The notes under the pieces were generated by a model. The model was not told where the DNA came from, did no database searches, and was given only the letters and a program-made list of their open reading frames with translations. Shown one piece after another: positions 44,765 through 55,510 of a stretch of 64,000 bases of DNA; the first letter of the stretch is position 1, and each line of letters begins with the position of its first letter. Location of the stretch: NCBI GenBank assembly GCA_944472135.2, contig OX235270.1, forward strand, positions 54,565,267-54,629,266, written 5' to 3'. The DNA is from Trichobilharzia regenti (lineage: Eukaryota > Platyhelminthes > Trematoda > Strigeidida > Schistosomatidae). Made by a program: the position numbers and the translations under genes.

Positions 44765-44896
44765 CAGGCTGGGAAAGAGTAAGTGGTGGCCAAAAAGACA
44801 TGGCATCAATCCATGAAATCCTTGACAGTTAAACTGAGTCAGGTAGGAAGATGCAGACTTCCGGGTTGGGGCCCTCGGTAATTGGCTGGAGACAAT
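44762..44896 (+). pseudogene. Older RTE 3' fragment, first half
   Basis: Plus-strand remains of the last ~45 codons of an RTE RT: AGWERVSGGQK, MASIHE and RCRLPGWGPR-like pieces, up to WLETI (CTGGAGACAAT). The match stops where the minus-strand RTE begins and continues at ~47561 with the next codons (MGDMAQNR), so the two pieces were one copy. Confidence 0.75.
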
Positions 44897-47560
44897 CTGT
44901 CTGTCTGTCTGTCTGTTTTCGACATAGAACTTTGCACAAATGTGCGGAAGTTCAAGTCGCCACATTCCGTGTAGCACGCGAAGCAAGAGAAGAAAGTACA
45001 AGAAAAGCATAATAGAAACAGTGAGCAGAGGTGTGAGACAAAGGAGTAATAAAGAAATACAAAACAGTTTCATTGAAGATCATAAGTCACAGGGAGTGGA
45101 TGCATCTGCGCCACTGAGAACGGTTTTGAGCCATGTCACCAATTGTTTCCAACCATAGATTTTTACCGTCCCGAGGACCCCAGCCTGGAAGTCTACACCT
45201 TTCTACGTGGCTTAGACCAACTGTTGTGGATTTCATTGACTGATGCCAAGTTTTTGTTTGACCGCCGCTAGCTTTTTTCCAGCCTGACCCTATATCCGCT
45301 AACATAGCTCGTCGAGGGAGGCGATGGCTTGGCATACGTAACACATGTCCTAACCATCTCAGTCTTTGTAGCTTCACGACTTCGTCGATTGATTTCCCCT
45401 GTTTACCTAGAACTCTACGCCTAACCTCCATGTTGCTCACCTTATTATGCCACTTTACACGGGAAATAGAACGCAGGCACCTATGATCAAAGACAGCTAG
45501 TCTTTTCATGTCTTCCACTCTCAGTGGCCAGGTCTCACAACCATAAAGGAGGACGGAGCGGACTGATGAGCAGTACACCCGCCCTTTGGTCGATAGTCGA
45601 ACATCTCGTCTACGCCAGAGTCGGCGTAAACTAACAAATGCGAAACGAGCCCCTTGTATTCGTGCTGAGATTTCGTCAGAGATCAGCCCGTTGGGGCTGA
45701 TGGTACTTCCCAAATAAGTGAAGCGGTCAACGTGCTCTACCACTTCACTTCCTATTTTTAAACTAGGCGTCGATGTAGTCCAGTCCTGTAACATCATCTT
45801 GCATTTGGCGGGAGCGAATCGCATGCCAAACATTCGTAGATTGCGGCTCAAGGTGTTTAGAAGACTCTGCATTTCGTCAGCGTCTTCGCCTAGAAGGACT
45901 ATATCGTCTGCATATTCCAAGTCAACGAGATTATTCCCCGGTAGCAAGTCAATCCCTGAGTCGCTGAAGTCACCTAGGGTTAAGTCCATTAACACATCTA
46001 TGATGAAGTTGAATAGAAAAGGAGATAATGGGCATCCTTGACGGACACCACTGGTCGTCATCAGTTCAGATGACAGCTCGCCGTAAGCCCTCACCTGGCT
46101 GTATGAGTACGAGTAGAGTGCCTTAATCAGTGCAATATATTTTCTTGGAATTCCCTTTACAGCCAAGCATCTCCAGAGAACTTCCCGATCGACAGAGTCG
46201 AATGCTGCCTTTAGGTCAAGAAATATAATGACTGTTGGACGCCGGTAGGAATGCCTATGTTCTAGAATCTGTCGGAGGGTGAAGATATGATCAATACACC
46301 CTCTTCCTGGTCTAAAGCCTGCCTGGCTCTCTCGTGTTTGTGCTTCCCGAGCACCACTCAGTCTACGCATGATTATTGAGCCTAAGACTTTAGATACTAT
46401 ATTAGTCAAGCTAATCCCTCTGTGATTATCACAGGAAGACTTGTCTCCCTTCTTGTATATGGGGATAATCAGTGACTTACACCAACCCGATGGGACTTCT
46501 TCTGATTCCCAGACGCTGCCTAGTACCTCAGTTAATCCGGACAGTAAGCTGTCTCCACCGTACTTAAATACCTCTGGAGTCATTCCATCAGGTCCCGCTG
46601 CTTTGCCTAGTTTCAGATTGGTGACAGCTTTAGTAACCTCAGTTAGTGACGGAGGACCTGTGTTTATATCCCATTCAGGGAGGTGTTGGATGCTCGGAAG
46701 GTTGAGCGTGGCTGTGGGCAAATTAAACTGCTCCTCATAATGCTCTTTCCAACGATCCAGTCGTCTATCCTGGGAGCTAATTATAGTGCCATTTTTTTCC
46801 GAGATTGTCTCACTAATGATTTGTCTTCTCCCACCCGTTTCCCTGATGAGTCCAAAGAGTTGCCTGGTGTTGCCTATCCTCGAAGCTTTCTCCATCTCTT
46901 TGGCTTTTGTCGCCCACCACTGTTCACGGTCCTTGCGGAGACTTTTCGTAAGTTTCCTCTTGTGCAGCTTTCGCTCCTCATTGAATTCGGAGCTCGCCGG
47001 AATAAGTCTTCTAGCATCTATCAGTTCGGATGAGGCGGTGGAGATCCAGTGGTTTTTACTCACCTTTGGGTTTACCTTATTCACAGCTTTTACAGCTGTA
47101 TCTATGGCTGCCTGGATATTTTTCCAAGCTTCTTCAGGGTGAGCACAGCTGTCGAACACAGATATGTGTTTAGCTAGTTCTTCCTCAAATACGGATTTAG
47201 TTTCCTGATCGAGCTGGGGACGTGATGGTTTTACCGCCAGCTGTTTCCTACGTCCGTTCAGTCGTAAGCACACCCGAGCGCGGACCAGTGCATGGTCGGT
47301 ATCTACGCACGTGTTCCAGAAGGAGCGACAATCTCCTACCGACCCACGCCAACGATAGCTTATTGCTATGTGGTCTATTTGTGTCCAGCGTTGGTTTGAT
47401 GAAGGGGGTCTCCAAGTCAAACAGTGTCTCTCCTTGTGTTTGAAGTTAGTGCTTACAAGAAACAAATGATTATCAGAGCAGAACTGTAGGAGACGGTCAC
47501 CGTTGTCGGTTCGCTGGCACGGAGCTCCATAGGTGCCACCGACATCCTTCTCAGATTGAC
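44897..47560 (-). mobile_element. 5'-truncated RTE-type LINE inserted into an older RTE copy
   Basis: On the minus strand: truncated endonuclease, complete RT, ~170-bp 3' UTR and a 3' tail of ACAG repeats (complement of 44897-44916). The insertion interrupts the plus-strand RTE copy at the ETI/GDMAQ codons. ACAAT appears on both sides (44892-44896 and 47561-47565) as a likely short target duplication. Truncation at the 5' end and a microsatellite tail are typical of RTE retrotransposition. Confidence 0.85.
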
Positions 47561-47564
47561 ACAA
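45087..47564 (-). CDS. RTE-clade ORF: endonuclease C-terminus + reverse transcriptase, 825 aa
   Basis: The N-terminus starts just downstream of the endonuclease GD.N motif (SEKDVGGTYG...). The remaining endonuclease has WTQIDHIAI (~60-68) and TDHALV (~89-94). The RT has GKAAGPDGMTPE (~320-331), SQAGFRPGRGCIDHIF (~413-428), FLDLKAAFDS with D450, SGVRQGCPLSPFLF (~505-518) and YADD at 551-554. The C-terminal region is typical of RTE elements: FTYLGS (~615), LLYGCETWPL (~672), LRWLGHVLRMP (~735) and RCRLPGWGPRDG (~789-800). No internal stop. The first codons come from the target copy, so the ATG is accidental. The RT may be catalytically competent but lacks most of the endonuclease, so self-mobilisation is unlikely. 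It resembles the SR2-type RTE elements of schistosomes; the exact family is not assigned. Confidence 0.85.
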   Translation of the reverse strand: MCQSEKDVGGTYGAPCQRTDNGDRLLQFCSDNHLFLVSTNFKHKERHCLTWRPPSSNQRWTQIDHIAISYRWRGSVGDCRSFWNTCVDTDHALVRARVCLRLNGRRKQLAVKPSRPQLDQETKSVFEEELAKHISVFDSCAHPEEAWKNIQAAIDTAVKAVNKVNPKVSKNHWISTASSELIDARRLIPASSEFNEERKLHKRKLTKSLRKDREQWWATKAKEMEKASRIGNTRQLFGLIRETGGRRQIISETISEKNGTIISSQDRRLDRWKEHYEEQFNLPTATLNLPSIQHLPEWDINTGPPSLTEVTKAVTNLKLGKAAGPDGMTPEVFKYGGDSLLSGLTEVLGSVWESEEVPSGWCKSLIIPIYKKGDKSSCDNHRGISLTNIVSKVLGSIIMRRLSGAREAQTRESQAGFRPGRGCIDHIFTLRQILEHRHSYRRPTVIIFLDLKAAFDSVDREVLWRCLAVKGIPRKYIALIKALYSYSYSQVRAYGELSSELMTTSGVRQGCPLSPFLFNFIIDVLMDLTLGDFSDSGIDLLPGNNLVDLEYADDIVLLGEDADEMQSLLNTLSRNLRMFGMRFAPAKCKMMLQDWTTSTPSLKIGSEVVEHVDRFTYLGSTISPNGLISDEISARIQGARFAFVSLRRLWRRRDVRLSTKGRVYCSSVRSVLLYGCETWPLRVEDMKRLAVFDHRCLRSISRVKWHNKVSNMEVRRRVLGKQGKSIDEVVKLQRLRWLGHVLRMPSHRLPRRAMLADIGSGWKKASGGQTKTWHQSMKSTTVGLSHVERCRLPGWGPRDGKNLWLETIGDMAQNRSQWRRCIHSL

Positions 47565-47795
47565 TGGGTGACATGGCTCAAAATCGTTGTCAACGGCGCA
47601 GATGTATTCAGTCTCTGTAGTCTTTCATATTCCTTTCTACCATTACTCATTCTGTTTCACTCTTATACTTGTCAAAACTCTATTGATTCTCTTCACTTAT
47701 CTCCTTGTGTGCTATATGGAACGTGACAACTCGAACTGCTGCACTTCAGTGCCAAGTTCTATGTTGAATCCAGACAAACATATATATTTGATCTG
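47561..47795 (+). pseudogene. Older RTE 3' fragment, second half with 3' UTR
   Basis: Continues the plus-strand copy interrupted at 44,896: MGDMAQNR and RRRCIQSL followed by a stop (about 47566-47618), and then a 3' UTR ending around the CAAGTTCTATGTTGAA string. The same 3' end is seen in the minus copy near 44930 (CAAAGTTCTATGTCGAA). Confidence 0.75.
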
Positions 47796-49064
47796 TGGGT
47801 TTGAACAGTCCCAGACAGGTTGACTACGTTATCTTTGATAGAAGTTGTCGTTAACTAGAAATTACTTCTGGTGCTTATAGCTGTTGAAAGGGTCATTACT
47901 ACTTAATTTGTGACCGGCTGGTTCTCACTTACCACCTAAAGACTATCGTTTAAGGCCAAATGTCTGCCCTATGGCCTTAAAGCTAGTTATTTCTACGATA
48001 TCTGCTGAGCATATTCGGTTAAAAAATTATCTTTAGTTCCATTCGGACCGCAATCAGCAAAGAAAATGTAAGTATTTCTTATTCACTCCACTGTTTCTTA
48101 CTCCAACTAAAGCTTAAGGACTAACGGAAAACAGATTTATAGTAGCTGGAGGTATCATCGGGTGTTTCTGCTTCAACTCTTCTACTTAGTCACACCAGCT
48201 AAACTAGATATAGATTCCTGGAGTCTGTTATTGGAAACAATTCCTAAGCACACTAATAGTTGGACCTTTGTAGGTGTTTCATGTTTCACCTTAAGTTGTG
48301 AATGCTGCAGATGTATGGGAATGGTTGCACTAGTGAATATTGTGAGACTGTTTAGCAAACCGGGGCTTCGAGCAGTGACCTGCAAGTGAAACAAACAATG
48401 ACAAACTATGAGAAAAAATTTTATATGAGCAGATGCACATGCAAATAGTCTTGTTTGCACTAATTGACAGACAGTATATGATATAAAAAAACTCGTGACT
48501 TTGCAAAGTGATACCAAAATTTGAAGATATTTACTTCCATATTAGATGAATTATATGCCTTCTAAAGTTGGATACAGTTTCAATAAAGCAGATTTGGTCA
48601 GCAGCCTAATTTACTACCGGATTTCGAAGTTTGTTAGTCTAGTTCGTCAGTAAGTGCGACAATATCTTTCATTTTCTGCTAACCTTTATATAGGTTTATT
48701 GGTAATTACAATATTTCATTTACCACAGACTTGTCACATGTGGTAACGTTTTTTAGTCTTTAACACTTGGTTTCTTTGATGTTAGCGAGTTTTCTCCTAA
48801 TTTCACCATAGGGTTTTCGGTTCATTCCTCATCAGCATCGCAAAAAAATATATTCAGATATTACAATACACTGACTGGACACACTAAGGATGTTTCATGT
48901 AACGGAAGTATTACAGAAGGTTTTGAAACAAACATATTTGGTGTAAACTCTTGGGTTTTATACGAGCATTCAACTACTAATAAATGTTCTCTGTGTGAAT
49001 TGCCATATCCGCATAAGCAAATATGTGTTCTTTTCTCTTATTGTAGTTGTGAACGCTATTTGCA
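47796..49064. other. Upstream region of RPB5
   Basis: AT-rich; no repeat or gene clearly recognised. At 49031-49046 the plus strand has a pyrimidine tract ending TTATTGTAG, a good splice acceptor, 19 bp before the RPB5 start codon. It could end a 5' UTR intron or be a spliced-leader trans-splicing site. The ORFs at 48162-48389 (+) and 48182-48517 (-) have no recognisable motif. Confidence 0.45.
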
Positions 49065-49805
49065 ATGTTGGACGATTCAGAAACTTACAAATTGTGGCGT
49101 ATCCGTAAAACCATTCTTAAGGTAAGTTGCCTGGTCAACAACCTTAACCAATTTTGAATGTAGATGTGCAAAGACAGGGGTTACCTTGTGATGCCGAAAG
49201 AATTAGAGCAGACACTTGAAGACTTTAAAGCAACGGTTGGTGACCCTCCAACTAGAAAAGATCTCCTCATGGTTGTTAATCATGAAGAAGATCCTGCTGA
49301 TATGCTGTATGTATTCTTTCCCGAAGAAGAAAAGGTTAATATGAAGACTGTTCGAGCGTACTTAAATCAAATGCAGCAAGACAGTACTTATCGAGCTATT
49401 TTGGTCCTTCAGGAGAGAGGCCTCACACCTTCCGCAAAAACAGTTTGTTTTTCATATTCTTAAATTCTTTACTTTCGTAGGCTATTGCTGAACTTTCTTG
49501 CAAGTACACTTTAGAGTGTTTTTTTGAAAACGAACTCATGGTTAATATAACGGAACACCAGCTGGTTCCTCAACACAATGTCCTTACTCAAGAAGAGAAA
49601 AAGGAATTGCTTGAAAGATAGTAAATCTGTCTTATAGTTTAATATGAACTTGGTTTTTAGTCGGTTAAAAGAAAGTCAGCTTCCAAAAATGCAGGCAAGC
49701 GATCCTGTTGCCCGATATTATGGTCTGAGAAGAGGTCAAGTTGTACGCATCACACGACCATCAGAAACAGCTGGACGATATATTACTTATAGAATAGTTT
49801 TATGA
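49065..49805 (+). CDS. POLR2E: RNA polymerase I/II/III shared subunit RPB5 (RPABC1), 4 exons
   Basis: Exons 49065-49121, 49164-49442, 49481-49620 and 49661-49805, all with GT...AG introns of 42, 38 and 40 bp. Together they give a 206-residue protein, close to the ~210 usual for RPB5. N-terminal jaw domain: [14 protein letters not shown] (start), [30 protein letters not shown]. The conserved C-terminal assembly domain: [16 protein letters not shown] (~140-155), [33 protein letters not shown] and [12 protein letters not shown] (end). RPB5 contacts downstream DNA in all three nuclear RNA polymerases. The frame is intact across every junction. AATAAA at 49914-49919, 109 bp after the stop, is a likely poly(A) signal. 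A pyrimidine-rich acceptor (to 49046) lies just upstream of the ATG. Looks functional. Confidence 0.97.
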
Positions 49806-49919
49806 ATATTTTGTGCAAACTGTAACTTTTTTTATCAAGAATGTCATTACGCTGTATCATACCACACATTTTGACTTGTAAATTTTCTTGAGTCAAATCG
49901 ATTCAGGATGGTCAATAAA

Positions 49920-51842
49920 TGCTTATTAATACATTTTTTTATATTAATTATTATCGTGTCAATGATTACAATAAGACATTCTCTTGTCATTATATATGGT
50001 AGTGGAACAAAAGGGGAAAATTCCAATATTCCTTCCATATCGACAAAGTAGAACTGGATAGTGGGATCCCTTAATTAAGATAAGACATGGTCCTTACTCA
50101 AGTCTACATCCATTCAATTTGCCACATTTTTCAACAGCCCAGAAATAGCATAAGTAGAAAAACTGAATATTTGAATGCAAGAATTTATGTTAAAGGGGAA
50201 GATGACCCAGTGTTCTGTTTTACTTCTTATCACCGTAGGTTTGTATGCGTTCACCTTATGAATGTTTCGGACTAGACGACTTGCAATCCCCTAGACTTGT
50301 ATCGATAACCTTGTAGTTTTTTTTACATCTTGTTTCGACTATTTTAAGCTTAGAATTTCATTTCGTAGCGTGAAGTCAGTCAGTCACTTCACATTCTAGC
50401 TACATACAGCAATCAATTCCACTAAATGATACGCTTTCGTTAACTTGCACTTCACTCTGAAATCATCTAGATATTGGCTCCAATTCATTTCATTAATTTG
50501 AAGAGACACACACTGCTGCGCATTTATATTTTTCCTCTGGCTTCTCATTTAAAGCTGGTGACCTACAGTTGGACTTGATTTCACTATACCTGCTGATCCG
50601 TTATAACTAAGGTATCAGAATACATTCAACTACTTCACTTCTTACAATAAGCAAAAGTTATTGTACGATCGTCGGTGAAAATTGTAACGATTTTACAATA
50701 CTCGCTACTTATCTAAAGAACACCATATAATAAAATCATGATAATTTCATATTCGAAAGTCACTTCATTAAGTCTGCTTTTACTGTAGTCCGACTGACCT
50801 GTCCGTAACTCACAACTAGAAAATAATATTTCATTTGAATGTGACAATTTTGAGAAAGATAGGAAACAGGAATGCGATGTCTTAGTTACAATACTGGTAA
50901 TTTCTTTAGGCTATGAAGTCAAATCAGCAGAATCACTTTCCTCAGATCCATCTACATCAATAATTTCTATTAATTAAAAATACTCCACCCCTGATAAAAA
51001 AAATGGTAAGCTACGCTACAAAAAACCTTTTGGATTCATGTGCCATCACTATTACCTAGACACTGAGTATTAGTGGTTTTAGTCGTTTTGTCAAGTATTC
51101 ATATCTTCCAAGTTATATCATGTAAAACCGATATGACTAGATGATATAACATCTCAGTGTGTTGGTTGCAAACTTGTGCTTCAATCACACACAGTTCATT
51201 ACATGCTAAAATGCACTAGACCTATGAGTATCATGGCATCTGTAAGATACCTTTTAAAGACTTTTAAAAAGTTATTACTGAGTCTCCTAAATTGTTAAGA
51301 TTGAATAGTAAGAGCATGGTAAGCGAAAATAAACAATAAAAATCTTCTCTAATTTTTCCTTTAGATTATTCTTCCTTTATATCTGCTGTCACCTGAAATC
51401 TACTTACAGTATTGTACTGGGTAAAATTAATTTCTTCCTTCCGTTATTCTCATGTGAATGTTTTATCAGTGAATAGAATATATTAAGTTTTTGTAGTGAA
51501 TACAATGCGCTTTTTTCATTGTTTACTTGCAGTTTCGGAAAACGAACGTTTATTTTGTATGTGATTTTTGAGACTACTTCGTATAATTTTTCTTATTTGC
51601 TGTGTTTATGTTTAAGTGACTATTCATTGCATAGCTTGTTGAAAATGCCTGAGCTTCTTTCTGCAACTAACTCTACCTGTTTACACTTTTTGAAATTCAT
51701 CTCAAAAAATTGCATATTTTCTCTGACTTCTTCTGAATACTGTTATTAGATTGACTCATTTAACTTCTAAACTGCAGCCTCATTATCTCTATCTCAAGAA
51801 TCTTTTGAAGTGTGGATGGATGTAACTGTACTCACTTTATAG
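49920..51842. other. Intergenic region downstream of RPB5
   Basis: AT-rich with no recognised repeat. The minus strand of 50911-50966 could be a short last exon (acceptor AATAG, then 18 codons rich in Asp/Glu/Ser, then TAG), but no upstream exon was found. Other short ORFs (50087-50275, 51519-51749) have no recognisable features. Confidence 0.4.
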
Positions 51843-53340
51843 GGGTATCAGTCTGCTACCAGTCGCGTCAAAAATATTGGCTTCTGTCTTGCTTCGTAGG
51901 CTGTGCAAAATACGTGAGGGATTGATTCGCGAAGAGCAGGCTGGGTTTCGTTCAGGTCGTGGATGCATTGATCATGTGTTCACCCTTAGTCAGTTGTTGA
52001 AACACCGCCACACGTATTGCAGGCCAACGATCGTTGTGTTTCTTGATATTAGGGCTGCCTTCGATTCGTTGGACAGAACTGTGCTCTGGAACTGTCTGTT
52101 AGAGAGAGGTGTACCTGAGAAATTTGTTAACATCTTGAAAGCTCTATACAGAAACACCTCGGGTAGAGTGAGAGCGTACAACCAACTATCAACACTGTTC
52201 CCAACCAACAGTGGGGTTAGACAGGGTTCCCGGATCTCCCCATTTCTCTTTAACTTTGCCATCGATGACATTCTGGAGTCAGTTCTGAAGGATGTGCTTG
52301 GAGGTGGTGTAGATCTGCTACCTGGAGATAGACTTTTCGACCTCGATTATGTAGACGATATCGTCTTACCGTGCAATACATGCAGGCTGCCCAAATCGCA
52401 CTTAATCAGTTGGCGATCAGTGTTTGTAAGTATGGTATGTGCTTTGGGCCGTCTAAGTGCAAAGTACTGTTACGAGATTGTCAGGAGCCTGTACCTGCAC
52501 TCACTGTTGCGGGTGAACCGCTTGAAGTTGTTGATAAGTTTGTGTATCTGGCTAGTTGTGTGAGTGCTGGTGGAGGGCTGACGAGTGAGATTTCCAACCG
52601 TATAATGAAGGCTAGGGTAGCATACATCAACTTTATCCACCTCTAGCGCCGTCACGACGTTAGCCTGGCTGTCAAAGGTCGGGTATACAATGCTTCGATG
52701 CGGGCTCTCTTGCTCTACGCCTGTGAAACCTGGCCTCTCCGAGTAGGCTAAGGATGCGTGTTCGATCATCGCTGTCTCCACAGGATTGCTTGTGCCTGAC
52801 GGCATCATCGCGTGAATAATTCTGAAGTTCGGCGGCGTGTGTTTAAACACAGTGGAGATCACCATTCATTGAGTATTGTCATCTGGAAACACCGGCTCCA
52901 GTGGCTTGGACATGTGATGCGAATGCCATCCCAGAGGCTTCAGTACAGATCTCTGTTCGCTAGGCCTGGGACGGGATGGAAAAGGCGGAGAGGTGGTGAG
53001 TGCATGACGTGGCTTCGTGGGACGAAGGATTTTTGTGCTAGATTAGCATCAGTTGGTGTGTCACGACTCCCTGGTTGGGGTCCGAGAGATAGCTCGAAAA
53101 GTTATGGGATATGGCGAAGAATCGTAATCAATGGCGAACGTGTTGCAATTTCCTTCTTTCTTCCCTTCCCGATGATAGTTAACGAATACTGTTTGAACTT
53201 GTTAAGCATGACTGTTTTCCTTCCAGATGAAATTCTTTATCCGTTCTCTACTTAGATTTTTTGTATGTTGTTTTATTATTGTGTGGCGCATCCTTCTTGG
53301 TGCCATATTGTACCAAGTTTTTTCTGCGTTTAAGTAAATA
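51843..53340 (+). pseudogene. RTE-type reverse transcriptase, 5'-truncated and frameshifted
   Basis: Begins mid-RT at GISLLPVASK. The 51877-52563 stretch contains EEQAGFRSGRGCIDHVF, FLDIRAAFDSLDR, SGVRQGSRISPFLF and YVDD in place of YADD (at about 52349-52360). A frameshift then moves the thumb into the 52371-52646 frame (MCFGPSKCKVLLRD, YLASCVSAGG), followed by stops at ~52647 and ~52749. The last part (52812-53255) has LQWLGHVMRMPSQRL, TGWKRRRGGE and SRLPGWGPRD. The family is related to but clearly different from the RTE at 45087. The 3' end is uncertain, near 53340, at an AAATAAATAAT tail. Confidence 0.82.
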
Positions 53341-54094
53341 AATAATACGCACTTTAATACTATTGAAGTAAATTTTCTTAATCTAAATCGTCTTTTGTAG
53401 TATGAAATATACCAAGTTGATGGAGAAGTTGTTATAGTGCAGTCGAACTTTACACAAAATTCACTATTGTGTTATAATTCATGACTATTATTATTGTTTA
53501 TGTAAATGAAGAGTTTGTGCCTTGGCAAAACAGACTAATCTGATCAGTCTCGTAATGTAGGTCTACTCACAATGATAATATCTGTAAAAATTCTTATTTT
53601 GGGCAACAACAACAAAAAATCACTGTTTGTGTTTACAACAACACTCAAATTTCAGCTGATTCAGTCCCACTTAAAAATGCTGATTGCCGTTCAGCTGAGA
53701 AGTTTTCAAGTCAGTGGATAACGAGATTGTTGTAGGCTAAAATTAAGGTAGAGGCAGTGTGAGCAGGCAAACTTTCACTTATTTATACCTAGCTGTGGAA
53801 TTCAGTGTGCCTTATCTTAAGTGAGAATAAACAATTTGATACACACCTGGATATCTGTTAACTGTCGTTGCAAACTCAGAAACGTTATCAACACGTGTGT
53901 TAGCATTTGTAAATAAGAATAACAGTTTTCGTTAAATTCTCGACCTTCTAGTCTTTCGTCTAGTAGATTAGATTAATTATCTCCTCCTGGAATTTGCGTT
54001 GTCTGTCTGGATGTTTCAACATCAGAGTAAAGTAATAATTGTTCTCATTAGTGACATTTCGATTTTCAATAGACTGAAATATTCTCAGCTGTGT
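53341..54094. other. Spacer, nothing recognised
   Basis: AT-rich, no ORF or repeat identified. Confidence 0.4.
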
Positions 54095-54825
54095 TCGGGT
54101 GATCATACGTTGTGTCGAACCCTGTCTCAGCTATCAGCAAGTAATAGGTCACAACACAAGTGAAATTAAGTGTTTTACCTTTAAATATTCCTTTACCTAC
54201 CTGGGAAGCATCGTTTCAACTACAAGCGAACAGAACCGACGAGGATATCAAAACCAGAATCGGAAAAGCAAGACAAGCTTTCATTACTCTCAAGTCTGTG
54301 TGGAGGTCAACAGCACTCAGCATCAAAAATAACATCCGGATTCCCAACTCCAATGTGAAGTCATTGCTACTATACGGATCAGAGACTTGGCCAGCGCGTC
54401 ATAAAGAGCATCTCAAACAAACTTCAGACCTTCATTAACAGTTGTCTTCGCTCAATACAACTCAAGATTAGATGGCTGACCAGAAAAGATCAGCAACAGG
54501 GATCTCTGGCAATGAGCGAACCAATCAGGAACCGATTGTGAAACAAGTAGGCAGGAAGAAATGGAGGTGGATTGGCCATACTCTAAGGAAACCATCAAGT
54601 GACATCACTAGACAAGCCATTGCTCGAGTGGAACGTGAAAAGGAAGCGGCGAGTTGGTCGTCAATGCAAGGGTGACTTGGAGGCGGTCATGTGAGGAGGA
54701 GATGAAAGCATGTGGGCAGAATTGGAGCGAGGTGAAAAAGTTGGCAGAAAACAGAAGGCAATGGAGATGCGCAGCTGTAGCCCTATGTTCCTCTAGGAAT
54801 TAAAGGATATAATAATAATACCTTT
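54095..54825 (+). pseudogene. RTE-type LINE 3' fragment (second RTE family)
   Basis: Pieces in three frames: FTYLGSIVSTT (about 54181-54215), DEDIKTRIGKARQAF, NSNVKSLLLYGSETW (about 54343-54390), [13 protein letters not shown] (about 54554-54592), then ENRRQWR-like remains. It ends in a short 3' UTR, AGCCCTATGTTCCTCTAGGAA (about 54779-54799), and an AATAATAATA tail. The sequence belongs to the RTE branch whose 3' end is shared with the SINEs at 37.9 and 39.0 kb. Confidence 0.8.
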
Positions 54826-54911
54826 AAATATTGACGACTGTATAACTTCACCGAGTTCTTGAGGCTATCAGGAATACCCACATCTCAAGCTGTTATTTTT
54901 CAGATATATTC

Positions 54912-55510
54912 TAATAATAATAATTTGCTTTATTCCAAAACAGTACTTGTGATACAGAATGGAATTCTCAGCATTTTACTACAGTATTGCATCCAGCTAG
55001 TACATTAACAATAAATAAAATTCTACATAGATTAAGGGTAATCTCAGATTAGTTTTGACAAAAACATATTGGCATGTCGGTAGCAAAGCCAAAATTGAAC
55101 AGAGTGTTTGAAGGTGTTAGAAAAGTAGATGCTAGCATGTTTACTGGCGTAAGCTATAACAAAAGGTCGAGATATACAGAGTGTGAGAGAACGAAGAAGA
55201 ATGTTTTAATAGAGTTAGTAAGGAAGAAAAGAAACAATGCACCACATAACAGAAAAAAAGAGATAAGGAAAAGAGAAAGAAAACGTTGTACCTATAAATG
55301 ATATGAGTTGGAAAGACGAGACTCAGTTGTTCTACTGACTATTTAATAAGTTATAGGTGTCACGCCTAATGCTTTCTTTATCGCACAGAACACGAGCTAA
55401 GTAGAGTATGGTTGAGTTTTGTACTTACCAGTGCGAGCATATAGTTTTCTATGTAGGCTTCTGGTTCTGTCTGATGAGATACTACCATCTGCTAAGCTTA
55501 TGAACTTGAA
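54912..55510 (-). mobile_element. CR1/Jockey-type LINE, 3' terminal fragment
   Basis: On the minus strand it contains DRTRSLHRKLYARTGKYK-like residues and a 3' UTR ending in an AATAAAGCAAATTATTATT-type tail (54912-54935). It matches the 3' end of the LINE copy at 59044-61032 (SSGRTRSSYRRVYARTTKCK and the same tail). The Lys/Arg-rich plus-strand ORF at 55074-55301 is antisense to this UTR and is not a gene. Confidence 0.72.

Noticed and set aside
55074..55301. Lys/Arg-rich 75-codon protein on the plus strand
   Set aside because: Antisense to the 3' UTR of a LINE fragment (same sequence at 59044-59430) and without gene structure.
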